Assembly: GCA_028023455.1 (NCBI GenBank)
Contig: JAQFVV010012672.1
Span: forward strand, 996,001 to 1,060,000
Source: Epiperipatus broadwayi
Taxonomy: Eukaryota; Onychophora; Udeonychophora; Euonychophora; Peripatidae
Length of the DNA: 64,000 nucleotides
Direction: 5' to 3'
The translations under genes were made by a program, and so were the position numbers. This document shows positions 23,337-35,186 of the stretch, piece after piece; position 1 is the first letter of the stretch, and each line of letters opens with the position of its first letter. Under the pieces are notes generated by a model. It made no database searches. It saw nothing but the letters and a program-made list of their open reading frames with translations, and had not been told where the DNA came from.

Positions 23337-26116
23337 CAGTAGCATCAAAAAATTAGAGAATTTAATGTATTTTTTATATCAAACTTAGTAAATATAATTA
23401 AAAAATTCACAATAATAAATAAAACAAATTTTTACTATAACAAATATTAATCAATTTAAAAATTTGTAATTGCATAAAATTTAATTAAAAATATAAACAA
23501 ATATAATTGCATGATTTGTAGCTTAAGAAATTGTAATGGTAAAGCATCAGTGATTGAGCTTCAGTTCCTGGTCCTTTAGCTTTTAAATTTATCACTAGTT
23601 TAGGACACTTAAGGTAATAAAAAAATAATAACTGCTGATTAGTTTGTAATTAAAAAATTTTTTTTTGATCAATCAGCACATAAGAATGTTGTTGTGATTC
23701 ATAGCATAATAAAACTGCTAAGGAAAATTGAATTTGAGTTCTAAAATAACTTTTAAGAAAATAAAATAAATATAATAAAACTATTTTACAAATGATATCA
23801 ATTGAAAACTGGAGATAAATTAGATTCTTATGGACAATAGGAAGACTGCTATTTGAAAATTGATATTAGTTTTTTTTTCCCAATGTATAATTGGGATTAT
23901 TGATAAATCTTTTGTTTTTTTTTTGCCTATAGGGGAATTCTCAAATATAGACTGAATTTAGTGCTTCGAATTCTGAGTTAAGAGATGTAAATTATTTCTT
24001 TTAAAATTGTGTTGTTTAAATAATTTTTAACATATAGAAATGGATGAATAGCTTTTGTTTTTGTTAATGCAGGAATTTCCAATCTTATCATACCCTAAAA
24101 GCACATTCTAAAAGCATAGGCACTTTTTTTTCAAAGCAAATTTATAGTATTTATATAGAACTTTCTTAATAATATACAACTGAGAAGAATTAAAAAAATT
24201 AATTTTCTTTTACTTTTTCATAATAATGATAAAGTTACTTTTAGTTTTTAAATTACACCAATGATAATTAGGTTCTTGAAAAGTTTTCAGGCGCTGCTGT
24301 CGCAATACAAAATTGAAAATTGTATTAAAATTTTGGGTTATGTTTATGATTTTTTTTTTTTCAAACGGAAGAAATTTTTTTTGAGATTTAATAATGCATA
24401 ATTGTTTTTTTGTATTATAAATTTAAGCAAAATAATTGCTGATTTTTAAGGTTTCCTTTTGCATAGATACTATTAAAATAAAAGGAAAATTATGTCCAAA
24501 AAATACTTTTAATTTTGTTTAAATTACAAAGTTAACAGAAAATATGTTATAATAAAAAAAAATTATTGAATATAATGAAAACAATATCATTCTCAACATT
24601 AATTGTCAGTTCAATTTTTTTGCATTGCATTGCATTGGCCAAGACTTCATAATTAGGACAATATGATGATATTCCTGTTCATGAACAATCATCAAGATCC
24701 TCATCAGTGTGTCGAGATCTATAATTTGATTTTATAATTTTCATGATTGATCACACAGGTATGTGGAACCAAAAAATAATTTTATTTTGTATGTTGCTCT
24801 TCTTAAGAATGGAAACTTTTCTCTGTCAATTAGATTCCAGAAGTTTGCATCTGATATATAGGATTTTAGCACAATATCGATCTTATGATTCAAAATTTTT
24901 AGCTCCATTTCTTCTGTCTTTATTTGAATAACTTATGCAATGTGTGCAGCTATTTCTGTTATATTTACTTTACAAAAGGATTGTTAAAAAAGATAACTGT
25001 TGTTTCGATGACAGTAAACTGTTAAAATCTTTTCACAAATTGTTCCTGAAGCACTTGAAGGCGTTTAAAAAAAAAAGACAAGTTAAATTTGCTGTTCGCT
25101 ATCTATTTCTTCATATTTGGAAAATTCACGAGAGACCTCATCTGTAGATGTGACATCCATAAAGCCAGTTTTGCTTTAAATTAATTTACAGACCCTATCA
25201 TCTTTTTCTTGCAGCTCCATATTTAAGGAATTAAATTTTTCCATTATGTCAGAAAGAAGTCCAAATAAATGAGGCAACAAAAGTCTGTTAATTCATCAAA
25301 TTTTTAATTTTTTGCAATCAAAATTTTTTTTATTTCATCTATTAAACTTACAAATCTCATAAGAGCTTTAACTTTATTGAGCCAACATACTTCAGTATGC
25401 AGGATGTAATCAAGTTCTTTATCTTCATCATCTGGTAATAGAGTCTTGAAAGTTGATGCTGCAAAGGAGGTGTTCAAATAGAATTAATTTTTTTTGTAAC
25501 TACTTTCATCACATGTACGAAAGGCAATACTCCTCCACACAAAGCTTCTTGATTAATAATATAGTAGAAGGAAGTAAAATTTTGGAAATGATTTATTTTT
25601 CTTGCAAAGGACAATGAATCCACTAATATTACCAATCATTGCTGGTACCCATCAATGGTTATAGTAGTCAGCTTATGTAAAGGCATATTTATCAATTTGG
25701 CACATGTGGTCAATCTATTATAAATAACTTCACCCATTGTTCATCCTTTCATTGGTAATATTTTCAGTAAATCTTCTTTTATAGTGAAATTATTAAATAC
25801 CATTCTCACCATAATTATTAATTGTGCTGTGTCTGATATGTCTGTTGACATGGCCACTCACCTTTTTCCAAGTCACTCTTAATATGAGTTTGAATGTCCA
25901 TTGAAATTGCATGTATTCTTCTTGTAATAGTGTTATTTGACAGCTGTAAATCTTGTATTGCTAATATAATCTCACCTGATCACCATTTCTTATGTTTGCT
26001 CTTAACTGTTATTAAAACAGGTAAAACTCTCAACATGTATTGCCACCCAGGGCAAGCCAAAGTAATCAATGGATGCCAGAAGGCTTGGGCATAAAATCCC
26101 CATCTAGTGCCTACCC

Positions 26117-26174
26117 ATCCAATATCCCCAGACTAGTTTCTGGCTGTGGCCTTCGTCAGTGAGGAGCCTTGGAT
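26117..26174 (-). ncRNA. Hammerhead ribozyme, family A copy 2, left arm
   Basis: On the minus strand: ATCCAA/TTGGAT outer helix, TCCTCA/TGGGGA inner stem I, core CTGACGA (fits CUGANGA), stem II GGC/GCC with loop CACA beside an A/A mismatch, GAAA, stem III AC-TA-GT, then C. The core is intact, but stem II is weakened by the mismatch and a one-base-shorter loop. Confidence 0.75.
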
Positions 26175-26416
26175 CTGAGAGCACTGCACCTAGATCTAAT
26201 AGGATAGTGGTGGTTATGGTTATTAAAGAACCAAAGACACCAAAATGTATAGGTACTGAACTAAGTTCAGACCTATATGATTATATAAGCTAATGAGCTT
26301 GGATTGAAAATATAGTATTTTCCAATTTAAATCTCATAGTTTTGTAGTTAAGTAGAGATAAAAAGTGGCAGCTGGAGGGTTGCATTAATCCTAAGATCTA
26401 GGTGCAGCACTCTCAG

Positions 26417-26475
26417 ATCCAAGGCTCCTCACTGACAAAGGCTACAAGCCAGAAACTAGACTGGGGTTATTGGAT
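26417..26475 (+). ncRNA. Hammerhead ribozyme, family A copy 2, right arm (decayed)
   Basis: The helices match the family, but the core is CTGACAA (G8 lost) and the cleavage triplet GTC has become GAC. It is predicted to be inactive. Confidence 0.75.
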
Positions 26476-29195
26476 GAGTAGGCATTAGATGGGGATTTTA
26501 TGCACAAGCCTTCTGGCATCCATTGGTTATTTTGGTTAGTACTGAATGGCAATACATAGAGAGAGTTTTTCCTGTTTTAATATAATCTCACATTTGTTAG
26601 AAAATCTCTCAAATAAATAGTTGTTGTCAGTCAGAAATACTTCTTTTAACAACTCACCATTCTTGAATGTTTTTTCTTTGCTAGCAGGTGAGAAATTTTT
26701 AAAAGAACCAATGGTAGCATTTGGGGATTTTTCCACTTACTTAATGAGTGCTAACTATTGGACAGATAAGTTTGACTTTAAGTGAGTAATTTTTTCTTCC
26801 TTACTTAAAATTTTAGAGGTTAATGCTTATCAAATTGTCTAGAAGTGACTGATGCTCAACATTATGCGTTTTTGGTACTGCAATGTTACTACTGCACAGT
26901 AAGCAAACATATTTATCTTTAATAAAACCAATATGATTCTTCCCAATCAGTATTGAAGTAGTATATTTGTTTTTTTTTTATTTGGTCCTTTCATTTTAGG
27001 TTAAAAATAAAAATAAATATGTATTTAAATATTTAAAAAAAGTTTATTTTACACTGTACACATGTAACATAGTATAGAATTAGCGAGCGAGCAACGCAAG
27101 TATGATGCAGACTAAACCTACACATGACCACCAAAAATGCAGTCAAAGCAAAGCATATGGCAGATTGCACAAAATCAGAAATTGTGTAATTGGTGCAACT
27201 GGTAGCTACAACGTAACTTGTTGGCACAGAGATGGTACTGCATCTGTTACGCATATTATAGTTGATTTTGTTTTTTCTAATTATGATATTAATTACCAAC
27301 TGTTGATTTGTATTTCATTGCTGTTAGCTTTAAAAACATTACAACTGCATTAATATTGGTGATCCTTTTTTATTGTTTGTGTTGTTGGCTTTCTTGATTT
27401 CTGGTGACTGATTAAAATGAAATTTTAAATTAAATCTTTTCTGTGATTGTCAAATAGTGGTGGGCACACACAAATCAGTCCACAAGCACAGGGTTGGGAA
27501 TTCCTGTGATTTTTTTTTTTTTTAAATATTCAATAAACTTTTTTTAGCCAATTTCTTTAAAGTGTTAATAAATTGACGGATTTCATGAGGAAGGGGTGTG
27601 TTTGTGTGTATGTGGCAGTAATAATAAGTAATGTTCAGTCAGATCGTTGGAATTCTGTTTGTTTTCAGTATCAAAAAAAATAAAGCAGAAATATTTATAA
27701 TTTCTTGATAGCAATATTGTTTTATTCTATTTTTTTAATAATTGTATTAACTGTATAGTCATTCTGTCTAAAGAAGACAAATGTGATAACAGGAATAGTG
27801 GTTAAATTTTTAGAATATTTTAAAAACTTTTTACAGAAATTTCTTAAAAAATGAATGTAAAAACTAAAAGTTAGCGTATATGTTAACTGAAACGACCTGA
27901 GGAAAAAAATAGTAATTGTGAAATAGTAATTTTACCATGATTATAGTGTGAATTATATTTATAATAGTTCCAGTTGATTGAAAGTGATTACATTTAATAT
28001 ATAAATGCAATATCAATTCTCTATTTTAAATATGATACTATGTATTAAAGGGATATAATAATATACTTTTCATTTATTGTGTTTTTTTTCCTCTATAACA
28101 CTTTTTTCACAAAATTTAAATGTTATGTATTTATTTTTTAAGCAAGATGAATGTTTACAGGTGTTTCATTTATTATAGAAAAAAACAAACACATTTGTAA
28201 TTATTTTTATCATATTATTAAGAAAGAGAAGTTTAAGTGTCTTCTATTAACTTATTGTGAAAATAAAATACATTTAATAGACAAATTCTGAATTGTAAAT
28301 TATGACAATATATAGTTCATAGGTCCAGTTTCAGAGGAATTTCTAGTGTGTTAAGCTTTAAATAGTATTTACCAATTATTTTCAAAATGATCTAATAAGG
28401 TCTCTTAAATGCACTCATTCATAGTTCTATAATGTAGTATTAATGAATGACTTTCTGGATAATTTAAATGAAGCGAGAAATATTTTTTTGTAGATAGAAA
28501 CATAGTAATACTAAAAGATTAATACCCTTTCCCTCTCATAGATTTAATGGTTTTTAAAAATTTAATGGTTTTTTTTAACTGCAGAGAAGTTCTCAGAACA
28601 TTTCCTTATAAAATGCTAATTGTGGAGAAAGTGATGCTTTGAATTAATTCTTGGAGTATTTTCCCTAAATAAAATTTATTTAGTCCTAGTTAAAGCTCAT
28701 GTTTATCATTATGCAAAAATAATATATTATTTACAATAAGTTATTGAAGAAATTAAAAGATTTTCAGACACTAATACTACAGCAAAACAGAAATTCCATA
28801 CTATTACCAAATTAAAAAATTTGTCTTTGTTTTTTTCTCATTTTTTAACTGTTAATTTTTAAGCAACCATCCACTCTTTTATCACTGAGCCAAATTGCCC
28901 AGATCAATAAAAATTTAATACATACTGTTTGTGAAAAAACAAAAAAAGTAAAAGTGTTAAAATTAGAGATCTTGCGAGATTATACCATACCAGAATTCTT
29001 CAGATTATTCTTTATATATACACAACCTTTTTAAAAATAAATCTACTATATCAATTTTAATGCTGTAATTTTGGGATTTGTGGATGGATTCTACATCTTG
29101 AACTTTATTTTTCAAAACTATTGACGTACTTTAGTGTATTAGCTTTTTTTTTTTTTAGAGATTCTAATTTAGATTTTAATTATTTTTTTATATAG

Positions 29196-29392
29196 AAATA
29201 TTGACAGAAACTGAGCAAGAGGATAAATTGAATTCTTTAAAAAAAGATTTAGCACAACAATCAAAAGACTCTGAAGCCACTATTCATATACTGAATGATG
29301 AAAAACAATCATTAGCAGCTGAAAATGCTCATCTTCAACAAGAACTATTATACACTTCACAGAAGATGAAGGAAAACATGCAAAAATCGCTA
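29196..29392 (+). CDS. GCC2: GCC2-like golgin, coding exon d (66 codons)
   Basis: Exon between a TTTTTTATATAG acceptor and a GTAAGT donor (29393). It takes one base from the giant exon to make a lysine codon (A/AA), then reads ILTETEQEDKLNSLKKDL, a segment with AQQSKDSEATIHILND, and QQELLYTSQKMKENMQKSL. It ends in phase 0. This is more of the same parallel coiled coil, with leucines at heptad positions. Only this phase is open: the other two frames hit stops within the first seven codons. The phase agreement with 17476 and with 39400 supports direct splicing on both sides. Confidence 0.8.
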
Positions 29393-30323
29393 GTAAGTGG
29401 AATTTTTACTTCAGTAGTTTATATACATACAATAGATAATTTTTTTTTATGTTATCATATTATTCTCTGATCTTCATCATAACTGCATAAGCAACTATTA
29501 AATACAGCAAGGTGTGGGAAAAAAACCCCTGCCAGTTATCATTCAATAATCAAGTTATATTAATTTTAATAAATAATTAATAAAAAAAAAAGAAATGTTT
29601 TTTCAATTAAAAAGTTCTTAAATTTTTTACAATAATTAATTTTTATATATGTATAAAGTATAACAAATGCATTGTAAATATTCGGATTTTTTTTTTAAGC
29701 AATTGCTCTCATATTTTCAGTATCCATATTGTGTGATTATAAAAATATTAAATAAAAAATCTTTAGAAATTAATAAAAAAAACTTTTTTTCATTTTAAGT
29801 TTTTAAATTCTTAATGCATATACTATATGTACACATCCTCTGTATGTGTGCATGTGTGTTAAAAATTCATACTACAAAGCAATTTATTACAATCTGAATT
29901 TTGGTATTCATGTTATAGTATGCAATTAAATTTTGTAAAAATTTTGAAGTTCAAATAAAAAAAAGTGCTTAATTTTTTTTAAAATTGTTTCTTTGAACAA
30001 ATGATTAATAATAATAATTTGATCAAGGGAAATTATTTTTTTTATATATAATTCTAAACACTAAATGAATAAATAAATGATGATAATTTATTGTATATAT
30101 ATATTAAAATTTTATGCGAATACGTAACTAATTTTTTATTATTATTTTTGTTTCTAAACTATTTTACATTAATAATCTCAATATTAATTAATACTAAAAC
30201 CAGTATTTCATTTATTTTAACTTTCTTTGATCTTGAATGTTTTCATCTAATTAAAACAAATTTATTCATTGGTTTTATTTAAGAGCAAAAAGACTTTAAA
30301 TAAGAAATTGGACAATATTATTT

Positions 30324-31234
30324 GGGGACTTTAGTATTCCTGCTATGATGTATTACTTCACTGACTTATTATGTTAAGTTTGCAATATGTTTAAAATAAT
30401 GCCTCCAAGTAATGTGCAGATAAACTTAATGGATAAAATTTATCCGCAGATTCCAAGAAGGTATTATTTTAAAGATATTGCAATCTTAGAATAATACGTC
30501 ACCTGGAATAATATGGCATACCATGTGTAGTATGAAAGTTCAAATCTAAAAAAAAAATGGAGGGATATATTCAGTATGAAGAGAGGGAAAAAAAACACAT
30601 TACGATACTAAATAAAAACAGGTAGTTGTAACTTTTTAATATGGCACTTTTTGTGAATTTTTATTATTACACTTTGCATCATCAAAGCCATCTTTTCCCT
30701 TCCCCAGCATAATCCTGCATTTTGTGCCGTCATGACCACCCCGCACAGAATCTAAAAAAGAAAACACATTTCCAATGATGGAAAGATATACTTATTATTG
30801 AAAAAGGAGAAATATGAGAAAGAATCCTGAAAGGTTTTTTAAAATGGCGAGCTGTAACAAAGTTTTAGCTGTAAGTTTAATGTTATATATATATATATTT
30901 TTAAAAAAAAAACATACAAAATTTTATCAAAAAAAAAAAAAAAGCATCACAAATATATAAAGTTTTAGCTGTAAAAGTATATTTTTAAATATAAAACTGT
31001 ATGACTTACAAATGATGCAAGAGATGTACTATATTGTGGAGAGTAAAAAAAGCCACTGTGGTGGACTGAACCATTTAATATCTTAAAATGGAGAGAATCA
31101 GTTTATTTAATATGAATTAGTCATGCCAAGATTCTTGGTTACCATGACATTATAAACGGAAACTTTGAATAAATATTACCGGATGCAAACATCATTGGAG
31201 TAATACATCATAGCAGGAATAATACCAAAGGACT
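30324..31234. mobile_element. Non-coding element with inverted ends (about 910 bp)
   Basis: The left end has CTTTAGTATTCCTGCTATGA followed by TGTATTACT. The right end, read on the other strand, has CTTTGGTATTATTCCTGC followed by TATGATGTATTACT. The inverted ends extend some 40 bp with indels. The interior has no frame worth reporting. No target duplication was identified, so the class is unknown (MITE-like). Confidence 0.6.
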
Positions 31235-32483
31235 GAAAATTTTAGTAGAAATTTTAAAATTATTTATTTGTTTTTATGGAAAGAATAAAATTAGATTTGG
31301 AATATAATAATTTTTCTATAACAAAATGGATTATAAAGAAAGAGTTTTATCAGAAAATGTTTATAAAGTAAATCTTAGAAATCACTATTTTACTCTAGAT
31401 ATTATTTAATGGAACTAAATCAAGACTTAAAGAATATTTTTCATTTATGTGATTTGCAGTTTTAATAGAGATTATGGGAAAAGAAAATTATTTTTTAACT
31501 TAATTATTATTAATCAAAACATTTTAAAACAATCACATTATTTTAAGATAAAAAAACCAAAAGTCATCTTTCTGTCTTTACTAGCATAACAAATTTTATT
31601 ATATTCTTTCCTGTAATACCAATAAGCTAATGCACATGCACTTGGTAGATGTCGCTATATAAATGAATACTCCCACTTTTTCAAATACAAGATAAAGTCT
31701 TTGGGAAAAGATAGAATGAATCCATCTATCTTTTCGATCCAAACGTATATGTATGGGCAAATCTTAAGTGATTGAAAATTAGAGCGTAAAGTTGTTAATT
31801 GATCACTTTAAATTACTTTTGCTACGTGAATGAATGACGCCTGTGAAATTTCTAGAATTTACGATACATCATTCTTATTAAATTAAACATATGTAAACAA
31901 GACATTTATTTTATATAGCACGATGTTTTTATAAACTGTAATTTAAATATTAAAAAAAACAAACATAAAACAAAATATATTTAATTTCTAATATTGTAAC
32001 ATATCTATTGAAACATGTTTGAAACAAAGGAATTAGTTCTAGAAATTCAAAAAACTTATCTTTCTTTTTTACTAATATAACTATCAATTCCTGTTACAAT
32101 GTTTAAGTTAATAGTTTTTCAAATCTTATCTTTTAATTATATATACCATTCAGGACCAAAAGCATAAATTAGAATAAAGAATCACAACTATTATCAGAAA
32201 CATTTATTCTAAAATTATGGCAATAATTGCTGAAGAGAAAATTTTAATTACATTACCACTTTATATTAATGTACATTTTCAAAAGGTAATAGTTTTTTAA
32301 AATTAAAATAACTTTGCTGTCATATTAATAAAAAATGGTCATGTGTTAGAAAAAAAGCTTCTTATGAAATAAACTGTTATTTGTGGATTTTTTTTTTTCT
32401 TTAATATTTGACTTTCCATTTGAAAGACTCTTTCAAAAGTAAAACAATAATGATGGTTAACTTTAAAAAAAGTATGTATATAT

Positions 32484-34408
32484 TGTAATGGTATACATAC
32501 GCCATTACATTATTTTAAAATTAAAATAAAAGCGGAAAATGAATCGTAAATAAAATTGATTTATTAAAAACGTAAAAGAAAATTAAAATAGTTATTTTAA
32601 CATATATATAATTGCACAGATGGAAAACTATGAAAAAAATTATTTAAAAGAAAGTTAAAAAAAAGAAGTAAAGATATAAAGATTAGTTTTTTTGTTAAAA
32701 AGTAAACAAATGTTAATTAGTTTCTATTTAAAAGAATCATGTTTAAATCTTGGTGAATGGAAATGATTGTTCTATTAATTGAATCTAAAGCAAACAAGCT
32801 CTTGGGCAGAAAGGAAAACATCAGAACCAATAAGAACAAAGGATGTCATATGCAATCGACCCAGAGAATTTCTGATAAGGGAGGCTATAAAATCATAAAA
32901 GGCGAAATATTTAATTATTAAAGAGGCTTTTTATTCACTTAGAAAATGAAGTAACTATTGATTCTTGAACTGCATTGCGTACCTTGAAATATAAGGGTCT
33001 TGATTACCTACCTTGAAATATAAGGCTCTCCAATGAATTAATTTCCTGTTGTGCACCAGCTGAAACAGCGTTCAAATTGATAATTATTGAAAGGCAGCAA
33101 ACATCAGACCAGTCTTCCCAGAAAAAATTTAAATATTAAATGGACTTCGATTGGATGGGTATGACATATTATGGACAAGACGGATTTCAAATAAATCTAT
33201 CGCCGAAAGTATGAACTTTTGTTTATTTAAATTGAAATAGGAACTTCAAAAAAAATTTAAAAATAATTAAGAACTTTTCAAATATGTAAACCTCTAAAAA
33301 ACTTTCCTATCTGATTGAATGTAAATTTAAATTAGTCATATACTCCCAATATGTTTGCTAATCAATCATTTCCATTTTTCCCTTTTCTGTTATAATTTAT
33401 TTTATGGTTTGATGTTTTGTTTAATAACCAAATTATCAAATTTCTTTTAAACTAATAATTTAAATTTAGGCGTAAATGGCTGCATAGATTCATAGGATTA
33501 TGTTTATGTTCGTTTAAGGGGGGTTAAATTCAGGCTATCTGTCTCATAGTTGAATCGAGGTTGTGGACGGATGTATGTATGTTTCATGTCAATGCAATAT
33601 GAAGTGCGCTATATCCCATTCAAGTGCATGGCCCAAAAGTGTAGCTATCGCATTGCCAATGGACACAGATGTATTTCCTGCACCATGGATTCATCTCGCT
33701 CTATGGATTGGGACTATAAGACAGCAAGGACCGCTCTCCCTCCACACAGAACATTTCGTAGTCTTCATATTAAATGACTGCTTAATTCACCAGACAGATG
33801 CACATTCCTATACTGAATGAGAATCATTTTTCCTTAAATAATATCATGCTGGAGACGCACATTCTGTGAGTAGGTTTTATGCTGACATCTTCATGTTGCA
33901 TTGATCACATTGATATATCATTAAGCTGGCTTTGCTATAACTGCAAACTTATAGTCTGGAGTTAAAAGAGTAGAGTTAGTCATGCACGTAGTCTATGTAG
34001 CATATCTATGCCTAAAATTCTAATATATTAAATTGTTTAAACTATCCATCTGTGTGAACTTACCAAGATATCAAAACTTAAAATAAAAAATAATAATAAT
34101 AAAACCTAAAGCAATATTAAATAATTTATTTCCTCAAATTTATTTTTTATATGTACACAAATAAATGTTTGTGTGATTATTACTGGCAGTGGATTAATTT
34201 ACTTATCTTTTTTCTTTATTAAAAATATGTTTAAGAATTTATATCATCAAATCTCAGCTACTCCATGAGCTAGTGACTGGGCATATTGATCAAAGTAAAA
34301 TGAAATCTTAACAAGAAGTATCTGCCTACTATATAAATTTTCCAGGTTCAAATGATCTGGTGGGCTCTATATGATAGTGAGATTAAGAGAAATTGCCCGA
34401 CCGTTATA
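32484..34408 (+). mobile_element. Solo LTR (1925 bp), same family as the 49.7-57 kb LTRs
   Basis: Begins TGTAATGG and ends CCGTTATA (decayed TG...CA ends) with the 4-bp duplication ATAT at 32480-32483 and 34409-34412. It matches the split solo LTR (49647-56990) along its length in the same orientation, for example AACATATATATAATTGCACAG at about 32600, TGGAAATGATTG at 32758 and the ATCTGCCTACT block near 34320. It carries its own promoter signals. No internal retrotransposon sequence is attached. Confidence 0.8.
32824..32892 (+). promoter_or_regulatory. LTR core promoter: CCAAT and TATA boxes
   Basis: ACCAATAAG at 32826 and GGCTATAAAATC at about 32883 are spaced as in a Pol II promoter. They align with GACCAATGG and GACTATAAAAAG in the related solo LTR at 55230-55320. 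This shows that the LTR reads in the + direction. Confidence 0.6.
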
Positions 34409-34530
34409 ATATATTTGTTTACTTATTGTATTTACGATGTATGAGTTCAATTTGTATTAAAATAGTTGTAATGGATTTTTTTACTCTTCTTGATTGATTA
34501 AATAATTGAAGAAAACTTCATGGTACTTAC

Positions 34531-34804
34531 ATATTAGTCCTGTGACACGGAGCACGTATTAGACATGCTGCACCTTTTCACATTCGTATCAATCTGCTGA
34601 TAACTTTGAATCTTGTGATCGGACCAAAATAACCTGTAAGCGGATCTTGTAGATATTTTAGCAAAAATTTACGCAAATAACATGTACACGGATCTTTTGT
34701 ACATGATATTTTCCCAAGATTTACAAAGTTATCGGCAGGTTGAATACATATGTGTGAAAAGATGCAGCATTTCTAATATGTGCTCCATGTCACAGAACTA
34801 ATAT
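34531..34804. mobile_element. Foldback MITE (274 bp, about 80-bp inverted arms)
   Basis: The left arm ATTAGTCCTGTGACACGGAG and beyond pairs with the right arm ending CTCCATGTCACAGAACTAAT. The arms match for about 80 bases with scattered differences (for example CATGCTGCACC against AATGCTGCATC). The middle is about 110 bp and non-coding. Confidence 0.8.
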
Positions 34805-35186
34805 TACTTTCACACAAAAAATATAAACAATTTGGACCGTAATTTACCAAAAAAACAACAACAGAAATATATATACAACATTTACTCGAAAAAGTATAGC
34901 AATACTAATGATATCACTTTCAGCACAAAAAAAAATCACCAATCTTAAAAAGTTCATTTATACGACTTATTAAGGAAAAAATTTAAAACATGATTAGGAA
35001 TATACATTTATAACAATATTAAACAAAAATATATACGACATTTACATGAAAAAGTATACAATTTATAATGATACAACAGATATGAATTTCAGCAAAAAAA
35101 AAATAGAGACGCCATTACGGACAAAAGTCTACTTTTACACAAAAAAATATAAACAATTTGGAGCATAATTCCCCTCCCTGCCTTAA
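34805..35186. repeat. Degenerate repeat field around the LINE insertion
   Basis: Blocks such as CACAAAAAATATAAACAATT recur at 34816 and 35138, and ATATAYRACATTTAC...GAAAAAGTATA recurs at 34870 and 35035. Similar blocks continue at 38283-38370 on the far side of the LINE, so that element landed in an older repeat. Confidence 0.6.

Larger units (their letters stand above)
25976..26577. mobile_element. Ribozyme repeat family A, copy 2 (602 bp), nested in the hAT element
   Basis: Perfect 14-bp target-site duplication TAATATAATCTCAC at 25962-25975 and 26578-26591. The two ends are inverted relatives: the left arm from the CAGGTAAAACTCTC block (26020) through about 26205, the right arm about 26380-26577 ending GAGAGTTTTTCCTG. 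Each arm holds one hammerhead in opposite orientation. The single-copy middle shares blocks with copy 3 (GTTTTGTAGTTAAGTAGAG, AAAGACACCAAAATGTAT). Removing it would rejoin the hAT transposase sequence. Confidence 0.85.
24660..26990 (-). pseudogene. hAT transposase pseudogene (ZBED-like)
   Basis: Minus-strand fragments appear in the order expected of a ZBED5/Charlie-like transposase. A BED-type zinc finger start is visible near 26900-26840 (YVCLLCSSNIAVPKTHNVEH). The spacer follows at 26536-26736 (SFKNFSPASKEKTFKNGEL). The central part includes ISMDIQTHIKSDLEKGEWP at about 25905-25850. The C-terminal dimerisation region near 24790-24690 reads FFGSTYLCDQS then IKSNYRSRHTDEDL. Stops and frame changes separate the pieces, and a 602-bp insertion splits the gene between finger and catalytic core. 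It cannot make a working transposase. The family call rests on the FGSTYLC and YRSRxTDExL motifs, which are highly characteristic. Confidence 0.8.
24070..27506 (-). mobile_element. hAT-superfamily DNA transposon, degenerate
   Basis: The terminal inverted repeats read CAGGAATTTCCAATC at 24070 and, on the other strand from 27506, CAGGAATTCCCAACC. This is the usual hAT end style (compare Charlie elements). The flanking 8-mers TGTTAATG and TGATTTTT agree only in part, so the target duplication is decayed or the ends are slightly off. The interior carries a broken transposase on the minus strand, interrupted by a ribozyme element at 25976-26577. Confidence 0.75.
17477..29195 (+). other. GCC2 intron 3
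   Basis: Intron of 11719 bp, donor GTAAGT, acceptor TTTTTTATATAG. It contains a tRNA-related foldback element (about 20371-21045), a 220-bp duplication (22897-23336) and a hAT element (24070-27506) with a nested insertion. The stretches 17477-20370, 21046-22896, 23337-24069 and 27507-29195 show no gene or repeat I can support beyond T-runs, TA-runs and AT-rich sequence. Confidence 0.75.

Noticed and set aside
27033-27353. Overlapping 83- and 88-codon frames on both strands
   Set aside because: They fall in the 5' non-coding part of the hAT element, between the zinc-finger remnant and the inverted end, with no domain or start context.
33550-33820. Two overlapping frames of 75 and 85 codons
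   Set aside because: They lie inside the solo LTR at 32484-34408 and correspond to non-coding LTR sequence in its relatives.
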